Below, one piece after another: positions 9,906-20,540 of a stretch of 64,000 bases of DNA. Origin of the DNA: Syngnathus acus. Its lineage: Eukaryota > Chordata > Actinopteri > Syngnathiformes > Syngnathidae. The first letter of the stretch is position 1, and each line of letters opens with the position of its first letter. A program made the position numbers and the translations under genes. Below the pieces are notes generated by a model. That model was given only the letters and a program-made list of their open reading frames with translations. It made no database searches and was not told where the DNA came from. The stretch covers positions 13,701,384 through 13,765,383 of the forward strand of contig NC_051087.1 in NCBI RefSeq assembly GCF_901709675.1, read 5' to 3'.

Positions 9906-12900
9906 CTGAAAGAGAAGAATATGGAGAAAGATGGATTAAGTTTGAGAACATTAGTACCTGAAATGATGAATATAATGCACACATTTCAAATGCAACACAC
10001 AGTAATTACAGGACAATCTGTAGATGAACTATTTCTGAAATGATTGGACAAATCGGCATTTCACAACACTTACTCTAAAGTATGCAATGCGTATTCCTTT
10101 CTCTTGGTTAACTCAATGAGGTTGGTGATGTCCAAACTGGTCAGCTTGTTGCCTATCAGAAGCAGCTCAGTAAGATACCGTGGGTTTGACATCAGCGCTG
10201 CAGTCAGGTATGAAACACCTCTTGAGTGAATGTTACAGTTTGCAAGTCTGGTCAAAAAGAAAAGTACCATGAATGACTTAGAAAACACATAACTTTGTCA
10301 TTGCATTTTAAAAAGGCTAAAGTTGGTCACATTATAAGAGAACATTATAAGATATTGTGGCTATTGAAATTCTACACACCCCTGCTCAAACGTCAGGTTG
10401 AACGAGAACAACACAAATCATTTCAAAACTTATTTCACCATTAATGTCACCTATAACTTGCACAACTTTATTCAAAATCTAATTTTTGAGAGGGGAAGCA
10501 AATATAACCAAATGAGATGGTTGGACATCGCTACTCTTGACGATAATGCTTATCGACCCGGTGCCTTAGCGGTATTTGTTAGGGTTGATACATTATTTTG
10601 ATCGTATGATTGTGTTGGAATGTAGACTATAATGATTCACCAAACTTGTCCTGTTCTCACAACGCAGTAAAATAAAGTGCTAAGTCCCCTGCACTGGTTG
10701 ACCAGCTGCAGAGGAAGCAATCAAAGTTGTTCTGTTCACATTAGATCGTAAAACACCCCCTACTCTGATCTGACCAGATGCCGGTGATTCACCAAACCTG
10801 TCACTCCCACCCTGCTTTCTCTCAATAAAATTGCTCTTGCAAGAGACCAAAGGAAGACTGCGTTCGAACATCTCTGTATGCTACAGTGACGAACGTTTTC
10901 TCCACTTGCAAGTGCTAAAAGGGCAAACTGTCTCCTGTGTGGTTCTTGCAAATAAGTTAGTGAGCACCACTCTAACAGTATTCTTATCTGTATTTTTTTG
11001 TTCTGTTTACAGAAACACCAAAACAAAACTATTAGAATTAGAGCTGCTTTTTAAATATATGTCAATTGATTTGTCTTTTAACTACGACATGAATGTAAAA
11101 CAAATAAAAAATTGCAGAAAAAGAAATGTTTCGAACAAGTAATTTTTATACTGTCAAACACAAAAATTATTATGAAAGAAAACATGTAGAATGTACAATA
11201 TACATTTATATAAATTAAGGAATTTATGAAGGTTTGCTGGAGGTCAAAATGAGTTGTGAGAAACAAGAACAAACAAACAATTTATTGGAATCACATTCGC
11301 TTCGAACGCTTTGAGGACAGAACTGGGAAAATCCGAGTGGGATAATTCTGATTTTAAGTCAGAATTCTGAATATAAGTCCACTGCAAAGATAAAGTTGTC
11401 CTAAGGTGGTTGGTCAATGATAATGCTGCACTGCAAGAGGGTATTACCGTATTTTCCACACCATAAGGTGCTTCGAGGTAAAAGGCGCAGACTCAATTGC
11501 GGGGTCTATTTTGTATTTAGGGCACATGCATGCCATGATTTACGGGAAAAAAAAAATTCACGGGAGCAAGCCAGTGAGTTCGGTTGTACTTGATTCTACT
11601 GTTTAACCATGTACTCTACTGTATTCACATTATTGTTAATCGATATTCATACGCAAATCCATCCAAGTCCTCATCTTCTGTATCCAAATTTTACAGTTGG
11701 GCAAGTTTGCCATTAAACATACCAAGTTTTTTCTCGTCGTTTTCATGTTGCTCTTCTGCAATGATCCTGGCTTTCCGATGCTAGTTTAGAGGGTCCCAAT
11801 ACTGTTTTCGTTGCACAAACGGCAGTATTTATTTATCAGTGGCGTCGGAGATACGTACTCTACGTACAGCTCAGTGACCTAGTGGTAGAGTGTCCGCCCT
11901 GAGACTGGAAGGTTGTGGGTTCAAACCCCGGCCGGGTCATACCAAAGACTATAAAAATGGGACCCATTGCCTCCCTGCTTGGCACTCAGCATTAAGGGTT
12001 GGAATTGGGGGGTTAGATCACCAACTGATTCCCGAGCGCGGCACCGCTACTGCTCACTGCTCCCCTCTCCCCCAGGGGATGGATTAAAATCACACGGGGA
12101 TGGGTTAAATGCAGAGGACAAATTTCACCACACCCAGATGTGTGTGTGGCGATCATTGGGACTTTAACTTTTTTACGTGAAGTCCTCTGATTGGTTTAAC
12201 GCCCCAATGTAATGGGTAATATCAAATTTGACAAAAACTAATTTCTGAAATATGGATCATGGTGACTCATGGCAATGCTGGATCACAAATATGCATGCCA
12301 TTAGTTACAGTAGTTCTTTTCTTTTTAAGGGGTGAACGTCAACTTACGCTAATTTTTCAAGCATGCATTGAGTACTTTTAAGTCCAGTGCAGAGTTTCTT
12401 TGTTCCCTTATCCTGGATGTCGTTGTCAGAGAGATCAAGCTCCCTGATCGGGCTGTCCGTTGATGAAAGAACTGACGCAAGCTGTGAGCAGCAGTTATCA
12501 GTCAGATTGCAGTGGCTCAGACTGAAATGCAGAAAAGAAAAAGAAAATCAAAACATGTTCTACTAATGATTGAATGGAATATTGTGCTCTGATTCAAATG
12601 AAAGAGAGATGAGAAATTATCCACTTGAGAGATTTGAAGTGGCTGTAAGGATTCATCAGTCCAGCTGTAATTTCTTTGACTCCAGCGTCTCCAAAAGTGT
12701 TCATGGTGAGGTTGAGCTCTCTCAACTCTGCTGCCTGCCACTCTGTTTGCCTTTCCCCATGAGAGTAGAGCTGAGAGACACAACCCAGCACCTTTGAAAT
12801 ATAACAGCAGCCTGAAGTAGTAATTCCACACCTTGACACACTGAGGGGGAGAGAATTAAGAATTTTGAAGAATGTAGCTTACAAAATAACACTCACTGTA

Positions 12901-15900
12901 AATCTATCATGTCTCTGGCAGAATCAAAGCAGTAAAAACACAGAAGCAAACCCTTACTTGAGTATTTCCAGACAAGACCATGCATACATTCCTGTGCAAA
13001 TGAGCTCAAAGCCAGCATCTTTTATTTGGTTGTTGCTCAAATTTAGTTCCACCAAGTTGCTGCTTTCCGACTTGAGCGCTTCCCCAATATTTTTGCAGCT
13101 CAATGTGGTGATGCCACAGCAATTCATCCTGCAGAGAGGTGAAACAGTACAAAATCTCCTCGGCTTTTGTTTGTACTCACAAACATAATGGACATATTAA
13201 AATCAGTAGTAGAGGACTCACTGCAGTTTGGTTAACATTGATATATCATATCTGGTGAAGAGCTCATTGGCCCCTTTGTCTCCAATATGATTGATGGCGA
13301 GATTCAACTCTCCCATGTTTGTGGGATTTTTCTGCAAAGCCAACGCTAAAGAAGAACATCCCCTTTGACCAAAGTTACACTGACATATTCTGCAATGACA
13401 AGAATTACACAGAAACAAACTATAAAGAGTACATCCAACGGAGAAAAAGTTAAAGCGGGGGGGCTGAAATCATATGCACCATTGACGCTCGTTGCCGTCG
13501 CCATTCACGCCTCGTATGCGGGAGGAACTTGGCGCTGGGTATCACACATAACTGACTTGCCACGAACTCAACAGCTGAGCGTTTCACTTCAGGGAGTGAT
13601 TAATTGATTTACACACAATGCAACCATTACATTTACATCAAATTTTGGTTATTCTTGGTTCGAGTGGTTGTGAGACTGGAGAAGTCAAGTGCAATAAATT
13701 ATTAAAATGGTCAGGGGGAAACAAGCAACAAAAATGTGTAGCTCACAACATGTTCCAGCCTTACTGCTCTACATGAGTTTTCTTTAATACTAAATCATTG
13801 GTCATGTGATGTTTAACAGTAGAATAGTTATTTGTTCAAATAATGTAGTACAGTGATCCCTCGTTCATTGTTGATAATTGGTTCGCGATAGGTGAAACTG
13901 CAATATTTATTTACAATATCCACACAAGACTTTCATAATTGTATTTTGAAACACTTTATTGTATTTTTAAACATTTTAAAGCTAGACTGACTTTTAGAAA
14001 CATTCTTTAGGGCTTTGCTACAACTCACAAAGTCACAAAAAGACTACCATAAACACGACACGGCTCCGCTCTGTTCTCGCCGTGCTGGCCGGCGGGGGCT
14101 CGCATAGCCAATGCAGAGCTGCACGCGCTAATCAGTCCTGATCGCTGACAACTGTGCCCTTGGTACCGGCTGATTAGGGCATGTATTTAAAACCCGCAAG
14201 GCCGTCAATCTGCGGTGATATGCCTGCCACCTGGTTCTCCTATGCCACCTGGTTCTGCGATGCGACCTGATTCACATTTGCCTGATCCACTGTGTAGCGC
14301 AATGCCTGTTTCCTCAGTCGCTATCCAAAGCCTGTTTGTATGATTTGCTCTGGACTCTGTTTGGCTCGACCTTCTGCCTGTCCTCGACCACAAGCTTGCT
14401 ATGCCCGTCTTGTTCGATTATGCTCGTCAGCTTGCATCGTTGTCCTGCTCTGCCGGCATTCCAATCTCCTTGTCTCCTTTTGCCTTTCCCCAAATAGTGC
14501 CCGTGTTGCATTTGGTTGTCCTGCCTCATTCGTGACAAAACGAAGTGAAAATCAGAGATGCTCCTGATTCTGCTGACGCGAACAAAGTGGAAGAGTGGAT
14601 ACATTGCGGGACTGCAGGAGGCTGAGATAAAGTGTGGTTAGAACTGCTCTTACAGCTCTAAGCCAATCAGCGGCAAGAATACAGAACATGTTCCCATTGG
14701 TCTCGTCTCCTCTACCAGCCAATAGTGTGCTGTAAAGTTATGTGGGCAGACAAAGCCCCGCGCGCCAAGTGACGCCGCAAAAAGCCATGATGCACCAAAT
14801 TATCCGCAATATTTAATACTCTTAAAAACCCACAATGCACTGAGGCCGCGAAAGAGGAACCGCGAAGTAGCGAGGGATCACTGTAGTATTGTATTTGCAT
14901 TTATTTAAAAAAGGTTTTTCTTTGTTTTTCTAAACAGAAAAGTACTGATAAGCAGTATTTTTTAGAGTAGTAGTATCAATGAAATCTAATCGATACTCAT
15001 CCCTACCCAAGTGATTCATCAGATTTTTTTCAAGAGTACCCATTTTCATCTTCTCTTTGCCATCCTGTGAAATGCCTGTCATTCCATGGAGAAACACCTC
15101 TTTTTTTGTAATCTGAGATATCTTTTTTATCTTTACTAAAAAATGTGTTTCAATGTTGTCATTGTACATTCTTCTTTGTAATTTTGGTAAGAAACTTTTG
15201 TTTCCTATGCAGCATTCTTATTAATATTGTGTTTGTGGAATATGTGTTAAAAAAGTTAAATACAGCCGTTTTTATCCATCTAGGGGAGCGGCCATTTTGC
15301 TACTTACTGTCAACCGAAAATGAAATGACATCACAGTTACTCAGGGCTCAGATCACAACCAATCCAGACCAAAAATAAAATGACATCACAGTTGCTCGGG
15401 GCTCAGGTTACAACCAATCCAGCTTAGTTTCAGAAAACGAGTGACAATCGACTGCAAGTGGCAAAATGGCCGCCCTCAGATTTATCCTGTTTGATTCAAA
15501 TTCTAAAGGAAACATCAATCAGAACACTGTTTTAACTAGTTGGGCTGCACAGAACATATTATTACATGGAAAATGTTTAGGTTGACTTTCCCTTTAAATA
15601 TCTCAATTATTCTGTTTCTAAATACTTATGGATGTTGTGGCTATTGGTGGAAAGCATAATGAGTTGCCTTGGGTGTGAAATGTGCTATATAAAGATGCAT
15701 TGCCTAAAGCTTCCTTGAAAGGACACCACCTTTACGAAGCGTCCATGACGCTAACTGGCTAACAAATAGCTATAAAGTAGGCAGATTATTGCAACTAGCA
15801 AGTTTTTAAGGCACAAAAGACCAGCTGTGTTCTGCTTTTGGTCACACTCTGGCAAGGGATCCTGGTTACAGTTAGCCCTTTTAAAATAATAATAAAATTA

Positions 15901-17969
15901 AATAAATAAATTAAGTAAATAAAAAAATAAAAAACTTTCTTTCAGACGTAGAAAGTAAGCAGCTTAACTTGCCTTTGTACCCTCTAGTTTAACATAACTG
16001 CATTCCATTCACCGCACACTTTTTTTTGCATTTTCTTTTCATTTGTGGAACTATGATGTCTATTTCTGAAAAGTACAAAGATGAGCCATTCAATTCCATT
16101 AGAACACAGGTATCCAACTCAAGGCCCGGGGGCCGGATCCGGCCCACCACATTATTTTATCTGGCCTGCAAAGGCAACTAAATGTTTCTTGTTAAAATAC
16201 CAAAATTGTAAAATGTCTTTTCTTTTAATAACAGTGAAATATTGCAACATTTTTTAAAGCCCACTTTGAAAATGTATTATAAAATTGTTAAAAAAAAATG
16301 TATGCTGGATTTGGTTGTGTGTAATATAAAATAGTCATTAATGGCCCCACGAGGGAAACCATAACTACGATGTGGCCCGCAACAAAAAGTTTGACACCCC
16401 TGCATCAGAACATCATCTCTTCTATCAACATGAATAGTGAACTGAGATTTAGAAGTTAAAATTGGATTCAGAGTTAAAGGTAAATTCGAATGGGATCAAG
16501 ACATTTGTCGATTCATAGATCAAAAAAAGTGTTCTAAATGTTTCCATTCGGCTCCTCATTAGAGAACAGCAAGAGCAAGTCATGCAAAAAGTATCAAAAC
16601 AGTTGGACATGTGCATTCATAAGCTTAGAGAAGGTCAAATTAAGTACAGTACACCCATAAAGGTTATACGTAATGCATTTCTAATGAACTTTCACCAGCA
16701 CCAAATTGTAACTTTTGCATGAATGAAATTGTATGAACTGTTACACAACACTTACTTAAGTACTTGTAGGTGGCATTCAAGACATTTCAAACCATCAGCT
16801 AGATGTTTCAGTCCTTCGTCTCCTAAATGATTGCCGCTGAGATCCAGTTCTTGCAGCTTCCCACATTTTTTCAAGGCAATTGCAAGGTAGCGACAGCCTT
16901 CTGCCGTCACTTCACAGCAAAGTAGCCTGAGTTTTTTCAGGCTACAGTTTTGACTGGTCAAGCCCTTCACAAGCATCTTGACTCCAGTGTCAGTGATGCT
17001 ATTGTATCCCAAGTCAAGCTCTCTCAGATATGATTCGCTTGTGCGCAATACAGATGCAAAGGCTGGACAACACTTGTTTGTCAGGTTAGAAAATCTCAGT
17101 CTGCGGGTAGATGGGAAATGTCATATATTAGCACTGGCTGAAAGATTAAGTTGCCCTCTTTTTTTTATTTAAAAATGTTGGTCAACAAAGTTTACATTCA
17201 TTTAATTAATTTTATTTTGTTAAAGCAGACAGAAGTTCTGTCAAACCTCGGTTTTCGAACGTCCCGGTTCTCGAACAAATCGGAATTCGAACAAAAAAAA
17301 AAAAATCATGATCTTTTGCTTCGGTTGTCAAACAAAATTCGGAGGTCGAACCTCGCGAGATGAGCCGGGAGGACCCGAGAAAACCCGACCGCGCGGCCCG
17401 GATCCCGACTTACTCCGTTGTTATTGTATTTTCGTTACTTTGAGTATTGTATTAACCCCTAATCATGCCTCCAAAGAAAGCAGTAAAGCCATCCTAAAAC
17501 ACAAAGACGCTCTTTAAGCAATGCAACAGTGAGCACCCGGCGCGCTGCGGTTGCGCGATCGGACCAAATTAAGCTCCCTGCGCACTGAGGTCCACTTAAA
17601 TTTTGGAAGTACATCAGGACTTTAAAAATATTTTCAAAATTTCAGCGACGGCTCTGTCACAATAATGCGACCAGCGCGGTGCAGTTGCACGGTTGGCGAC
17701 GCGCTACGGTTGTGCGTTCGGCGGTGCGCTGCAGTTGCGCGATCAGACAAAATTAAGGTCCCTGCGCACTTAGGTCCATTTAAATTTTGGAAAGTACAGC
17801 AGGACTTTACAATTTTTTTCTAAATTTCAGCGACGGCTCTGTCACAATAATGCGACCAGCGCGGTGCAGTTGCGCGGTCGGCGACGCGCAACGGTTGCGC
17901 GTTCGGCGGTGCGCTGCAGTTGCGCGATCGGACAAAAATGCGCAAATGAAAAAATGCTTTAAAAAGGCG

Positions 17970-18046
<77 letters not shown>

Positions 18047-20526
18047 TTGGAACGGATTAAAAAAAATGCCATTATTTGTAATGGGAAAAAGAGATTCGGA
18101 ATTCGACCGATTCGCTTCTCGAACCGCCTTCTGGGACGGATTGTGGTCGAAAACCAAAGTTTGACTGTATAAACTAGTGAACGAAAGTTAACACAGATCA
18201 CCAAGACAGTGACAGAGTGATGCAAACTTAAAAGTAAAAATTCATTTTGATCAAATAAACTAAAAACGTTAACCTACATTTTCATACATGGATATGAGCA
18301 TAAACATTTTCAATATTATCTGCTGATAAAAAATATAAAAGTATAAAATAATTGTCCAGACTACAATGAAACTAAAATGTTGAGTTTTTCTTAACTAAAA
18401 TGGGACAGATAAAATTATGTTTTATTGGATTAACATAAACTATAGTGCTTAACTCTTTTATAATTGGATGAGGTTGCCTTAATGTGCTTAAAATGATCAG
18501 GTGTAATTTAAAAAAGTCTAATAGAAAACTATTATTTATATCCAGAACTATACAAAAGTCTTAGGGCACCAAATGATTTGTTGTTTATTATTTAAGCCTT
18601 TTTAAAAAAGCACATTTGTAAGCATATTTTAATATTTAAAACCAGATTGATCATAATTAATACGAAAGTGATTTCACCCCCATCATTCTTATTATTATAT
18701 GTCACTTTTATAGATTTGATAGAAATCCCACATTTAAAGGAATAGTGTCTAGAATGTTTTGATTTTTCAATGTTCCTTTTAAAAAGGCTGATTTCATTAC
18801 GTCGTTCAACACCTGAGTTGCTGGAACAGGAAGCAAGCACAGCAATATCTCAATAATGCATCACACATTTATAAAAAAAAAAAAAAAAATTAAAGTTGAC
18901 TTACATGGCTTTCCTGGATTTCAAAATGTCTGGTAGATTCCCGAGAACCTGCTCATCACATCGTTTAGACACTGGCATGTTGACGGTTTCTCGGCAACCT
19001 TCAAAATTTGTGACTCTTTTTGCCATTAATGCCCAGTGTGTTGGAGAGAAATTCGAGTCTGGGCAGATGCCTGTTGTCAAGAAAAAATCAACCTCCCAAA
19101 GGAAAGCTTTAAGGTCAAACTCCCTCAGACAGTGGAACAAGACCACGGCTATAGGAGACATTATGTTCGTCAGGATCATACTTCTTGTGCATACAAAAAG
19201 TGGATGAGAGTCATTCATTGATCCTTGCTCCTTCATGAGTCCAAAGATAAAGCGGAGAAAGATGTCATATTTTCCATTTTTGCTCTCAAGTGTCTGGTCC
19301 ACCAACGACAGATACGAGGATTGAAAAGGACCTATTTCATGTAATCTACAGTCAGCAGCTAGGAACTCCTGAACACTCAAGTGACCAAAACGGAACACAG
19401 TGGTATCATGCAGTCCTTTCTCTTCTCTCAACAGAAGTGGACTTTCTTTGGAGAAAAGTGAGGCTTCCTCTACACTTATCTTACTCCGTAAAAGGTCATC
19501 TCGATACAACACACTGTAATCAAACTCTTCTTCTAGTCGATCCAGTGCCAGCCGTTTCAGCTTGGAAATGAATTCAGAGTTTGCCATTTTCACTATCTCT
19601 ATATACAGTTGAGTCAAAGTGAAATGGGTTATTTTGAAATCATCATCTGCTTTTAGAAGATTCTTCAAGGCAGTTGCCATGATTGTGCAGATGGGTGGTA
19701 TCTGGCAAAGGAAATTGAGACTCCTTGATATTTTCACATGGTCAAAGGCTTTTTTGGTGAGATGATCACTACCAATGACAGACCTAATGTGTAACTCCTT
19801 CTGTTCATCATCAAATCCTCTCACTACTGTTCTTTCAAGCAAATAGCATTCTGGGATTTTTGTTGCTGCAGTATACCGGGTTGTTATCCACAGATGGGCT
19901 TTTGGAAACAAATTGCCCTTAATCAGATTTGTCAGTAGAGTATCCACTGGGGCAGCTTCGAAAATGTCACTCACTGTAGTGCAGCGAAAGTTTAGCGACA
20001 AATGGTACTCATCCAGTCCATCAAAGACAAATAAAATATTACATTCATTCAGGCTGAACGTGGTAAGCCTCTGCAAATTTGGGTAAAACATGTGGATAAG
20101 CTCAATAAAGCTTACTTTGCGTTTGATTAAATTCAGCTCCCAGAAAGAAAATGGAAGGAGGAGGTGGATGCCCTGGTGCCGGTTGCCATTAGCCCAGTCC
20201 AGAGCAAACGTTTGCACAGCTGTGGTTTTCCCAACTCCACATACCCCAAACGTGATGAATGTTCTTTGGCTAGTACCATGTTTGCAGTCACAATTAACAA
20301 TGTCTTCAAGTAGAACTGTTGTACCAACTAGCCAAGTACGCAGGTCAGATTTATCCACAGAGCTAACTTCATGTTGTTGGATAGAATTAGGCTTGAGGTT
20401 AGTCTTGTGGTGAAGTCTTGATGGTAGTATGGCGTTTACAGGAAGTGCTTCCCTATGTCTGTGATATTTTTTCTTCAGTGTGGATTTTAGGGACCTTTGG
20501 ACACGTTGGACATCTGTTTCCTCCAT
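9890..20526 (-). CDS. NLRC3-like NACHT-LRR receptor (fish NLR family)
   Basis: Minus-strand gene assembled from eight exons: 20526(ATG)-18905, 17100-16756, 13389-13222, 13128-12958, 12840-12625, 12521-12348, 10247-10074 and a putative last exon 9905-9890. Every LRR exon begins and ends so that two bases of a codon lie before the donor and one after the acceptor; the joined frame stays open for about 961 codons. The first exon carries a fish-NLR N-terminal segment (residues 1-90), a NACHT ATPase with Walker A GVCGVGKT (about 94-101), Walker B ILFVFDGLDE (164-173) and sensor LWITTR (about 212-217), and the helical segment HLSVQEFLAA. The LRR exons show the L-R-E-L-D-L-S-x-N pattern of ribonuclease-inhibitor-type repeats. 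Members are cytosolic sensors or negative regulators of innate signalling; which this one is cannot be told. No PYD, CARD or B30.2 exon was found. An acceptor at 20541-20542 (exon from 20540) implies an unseen 5' exon. Confidence is high for the family, lower for the last exon. Confidence 0.85.
10074..10247 (-). CDS. NLR LRR exon 6
   Basis: 174 bp exon with acceptor GACCAG above 10247 and donor GTAAGT below 10074, the same phase as the other LRR exons. It encodes a diverged repeat (L-T-E-L-L-L-I-G-N) typical of the C-terminal cap. It is separated from LRR exon 5 by a 2.1 kb intron that contains a solo LTR and a SINE. Confidence 0.8.
10577..10977 (+). mobile_element. Solo LTR, copy 2
   Basis: 401 bp, same family and orientation as the LTR at 7725, with TGTTAG and CTAACA ends and an internal AATAAA. 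Flanked by its own 5 bp duplication gtatt (10572-10576 and 10978-10982), so it is an independent insertion and not the partner LTR of copy 1. It sits in the NLR intron between LRR exons 5 and 6, antisense to the gene. Confidence 0.88.
11446..11640 (+). mobile_element. 5' fragment of a TACCGTATTTTCC-type TIR element
   Basis: Starts TACCGTATTTTCCACACC followed by AAGGTGC and AAGGCGC motifs like those in the elements at 27637 and 55973. No matching right end was found, and a SINE is inserted downstream at 11867, so the element is truncated or decayed. Its right limit is a guess. Confidence 0.4.
11867..12173 (+). mobile_element. tRNA-derived SINE (family A), full copy
   Basis: Head has RNA polymerase III promoter boxes: box A-like TAGTGGTAGAGTG and box B-like GGTTCAAACCC. 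The body ends GATCATTGGGACTTTAACTT. It is flanked by tacgt on the left (11861-11865) and right (about 12174-12178), a probable target duplication. Other copies are at 31021 and 41264 (both reversed) and a fragment at 6301. It lies in the NLR intron between LRR exons 5 and 6. Confidence 0.8.
12348..13389 (-). CDS. NLR LRR exons 2-5
   Basis: Four short exons: 13389-13222 (168 bp), 13128-12958 (171 bp), 12840-12625 (216 bp) and 12521-12348 (174 bp). All have the same intron phase, so any of them could be skipped without shifting the frame. Exon 13389-13222 is degenerate (G-E-L-N-L-A-I-N). Exon 12840-12625 is longer than the others and carries a 14-15 residue insertion between its helix and its next strand (around Q-L-Y-S-H-G-E-R); its donor GTGGAT is weak. 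Exon 12521-12348 is a canonical repeat (I-R-E-L-D-L-S-D-N). Confidence 0.8.
13849..14885. mobile_element. Tigger-like TIR element (CAGTGATCCCTCG ends)
   Basis: Begins TACAGTGATCCCTCGTTCAT and ends with TAGCGAGGGATCACTGTA, inverted ends with TA outside each. About 1.04 kb, without transposase. Its middle (about 14150-14540) has a different look: TATTTAAA, then C/T-rich sequence ending CGTGACA, perhaps an inserted LTR fragment. It is in the 3.4 kb NLR intron between LRR exons 1 and 2. Confidence 0.7.
15180..15600. mobile_element. Foldback-type repeat, copy a
   Basis: Member of a family with an outer inverted pair built on GGCCATTTTGC...GCAAAATGGCC and an inner block TGACATCACAGTT. In this copy the inner block is a 51-52 bp direct duplication (15327 and 15379) rather than an inverted pair. 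Other members are near 26365, 29535 and 49990. Located in an NLR intron; limits approximate. Confidence 0.55.
16105..16402 (-). mobile_element. hAT-type MITE (GTGTCAAAC family), copy 1
   Basis: 298 bp; begins CACAGGTATCCAACTCAAGG and ends AGTTTGACACCCCTG, with cattagaa (16097-16104) and catcagaa (16403-16410) as an 8 bp duplication with one mismatch. Same family as the copies at 21647, 47797 and 61658. No coding capacity. Confidence 0.8.
16756..17100 (-). CDS. NLR LRR exon 1 (double length)
   Basis: 345 bp exon encoding two consecutive LRR modules, with L-R-E-L-D-L-G-Y-N and L-Q-E-L-D-L-S-G-N strands. Acceptor CCCGCAG just above 17100, donor GTAAGT below 16756. The exon is about twice the usual 174 bp LRR exon, which suggests loss of an intron or fusion of two exons. 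Confidence 0.85.
17238..18169. mobile_element. Tigger-like MITE, copy 2, with internal duplication and (GT)n
   Basis: Sister of the element at 8888. It shares the CCTCGGTTTTCGAAC left end, the CpG-rich middle and the right end, but has two tandem 185 bp units (edges at 17551, 17735 and 17920) instead of one and a long GT tract at 17973-18045. It lies in the NLR intron between the NACHT exon and LRR exon 1. Confidence 0.7.
17973..18045. repeat. (GT)n microsatellite inside a MITE
   Basis: About 36 uninterrupted GT units. At the same place the sister element has only GTTTTTTGTGTTTGG (around 9413-9428), so the tract grew from that seed after insertion. Open frames across it in several registers are artefacts. 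Confidence 0.95.
18170..18904. other. NLR intron, no recognised features
   Basis: AT-rich intron sequence between the MITE and the NACHT exon donor. I see no transposon ends, no RNA gene and no credible frame. Confidence 0.4.
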
Positions 20527-20540
20527 GTTGGAAATTATTG
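18905..20540 (-). CDS. NLR NACHT exon
   Basis: Large exon typical of fish NLRs, in which the whole NACHT and its associated helical domains lie in one exon. The acceptor AG is at 20542-20541 after a CT-rich tract; the first ATG is at 20526-20524, in frame with the acceptor. At the 3' end an uninterrupted frame appears to stop at 18901, but that stop is made by the donor itself: the codons read GCC-AT then GTAAGT, so the exon ends at 18905. The usual FISNA block is short and divergent (roughly residues 7-80), while the NACHT motifs are intact, so the ATPase looks functional. Confidence 0.88.

Noticed and set aside
7725-10977. A complete LTR retroelement between the two LTRs
   Set aside because: The 2.5 kb between them has no gag or pol sequence, contains an NLR exon and a MITE, and the two LTRs have different 5 bp duplications.
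11867-11945. Possible tRNA gene (A and B boxes)
   Set aside because: The tRNA-like part is the head of a SINE with a long unrelated body and several copies in the window; it does not form a full cloverleaf.
17787-18225. Several open frames of Cys-Val or Thr-His repeats
   Set aside because: They are produced by the (GT)n tract in a MITE and have no coding meaning.
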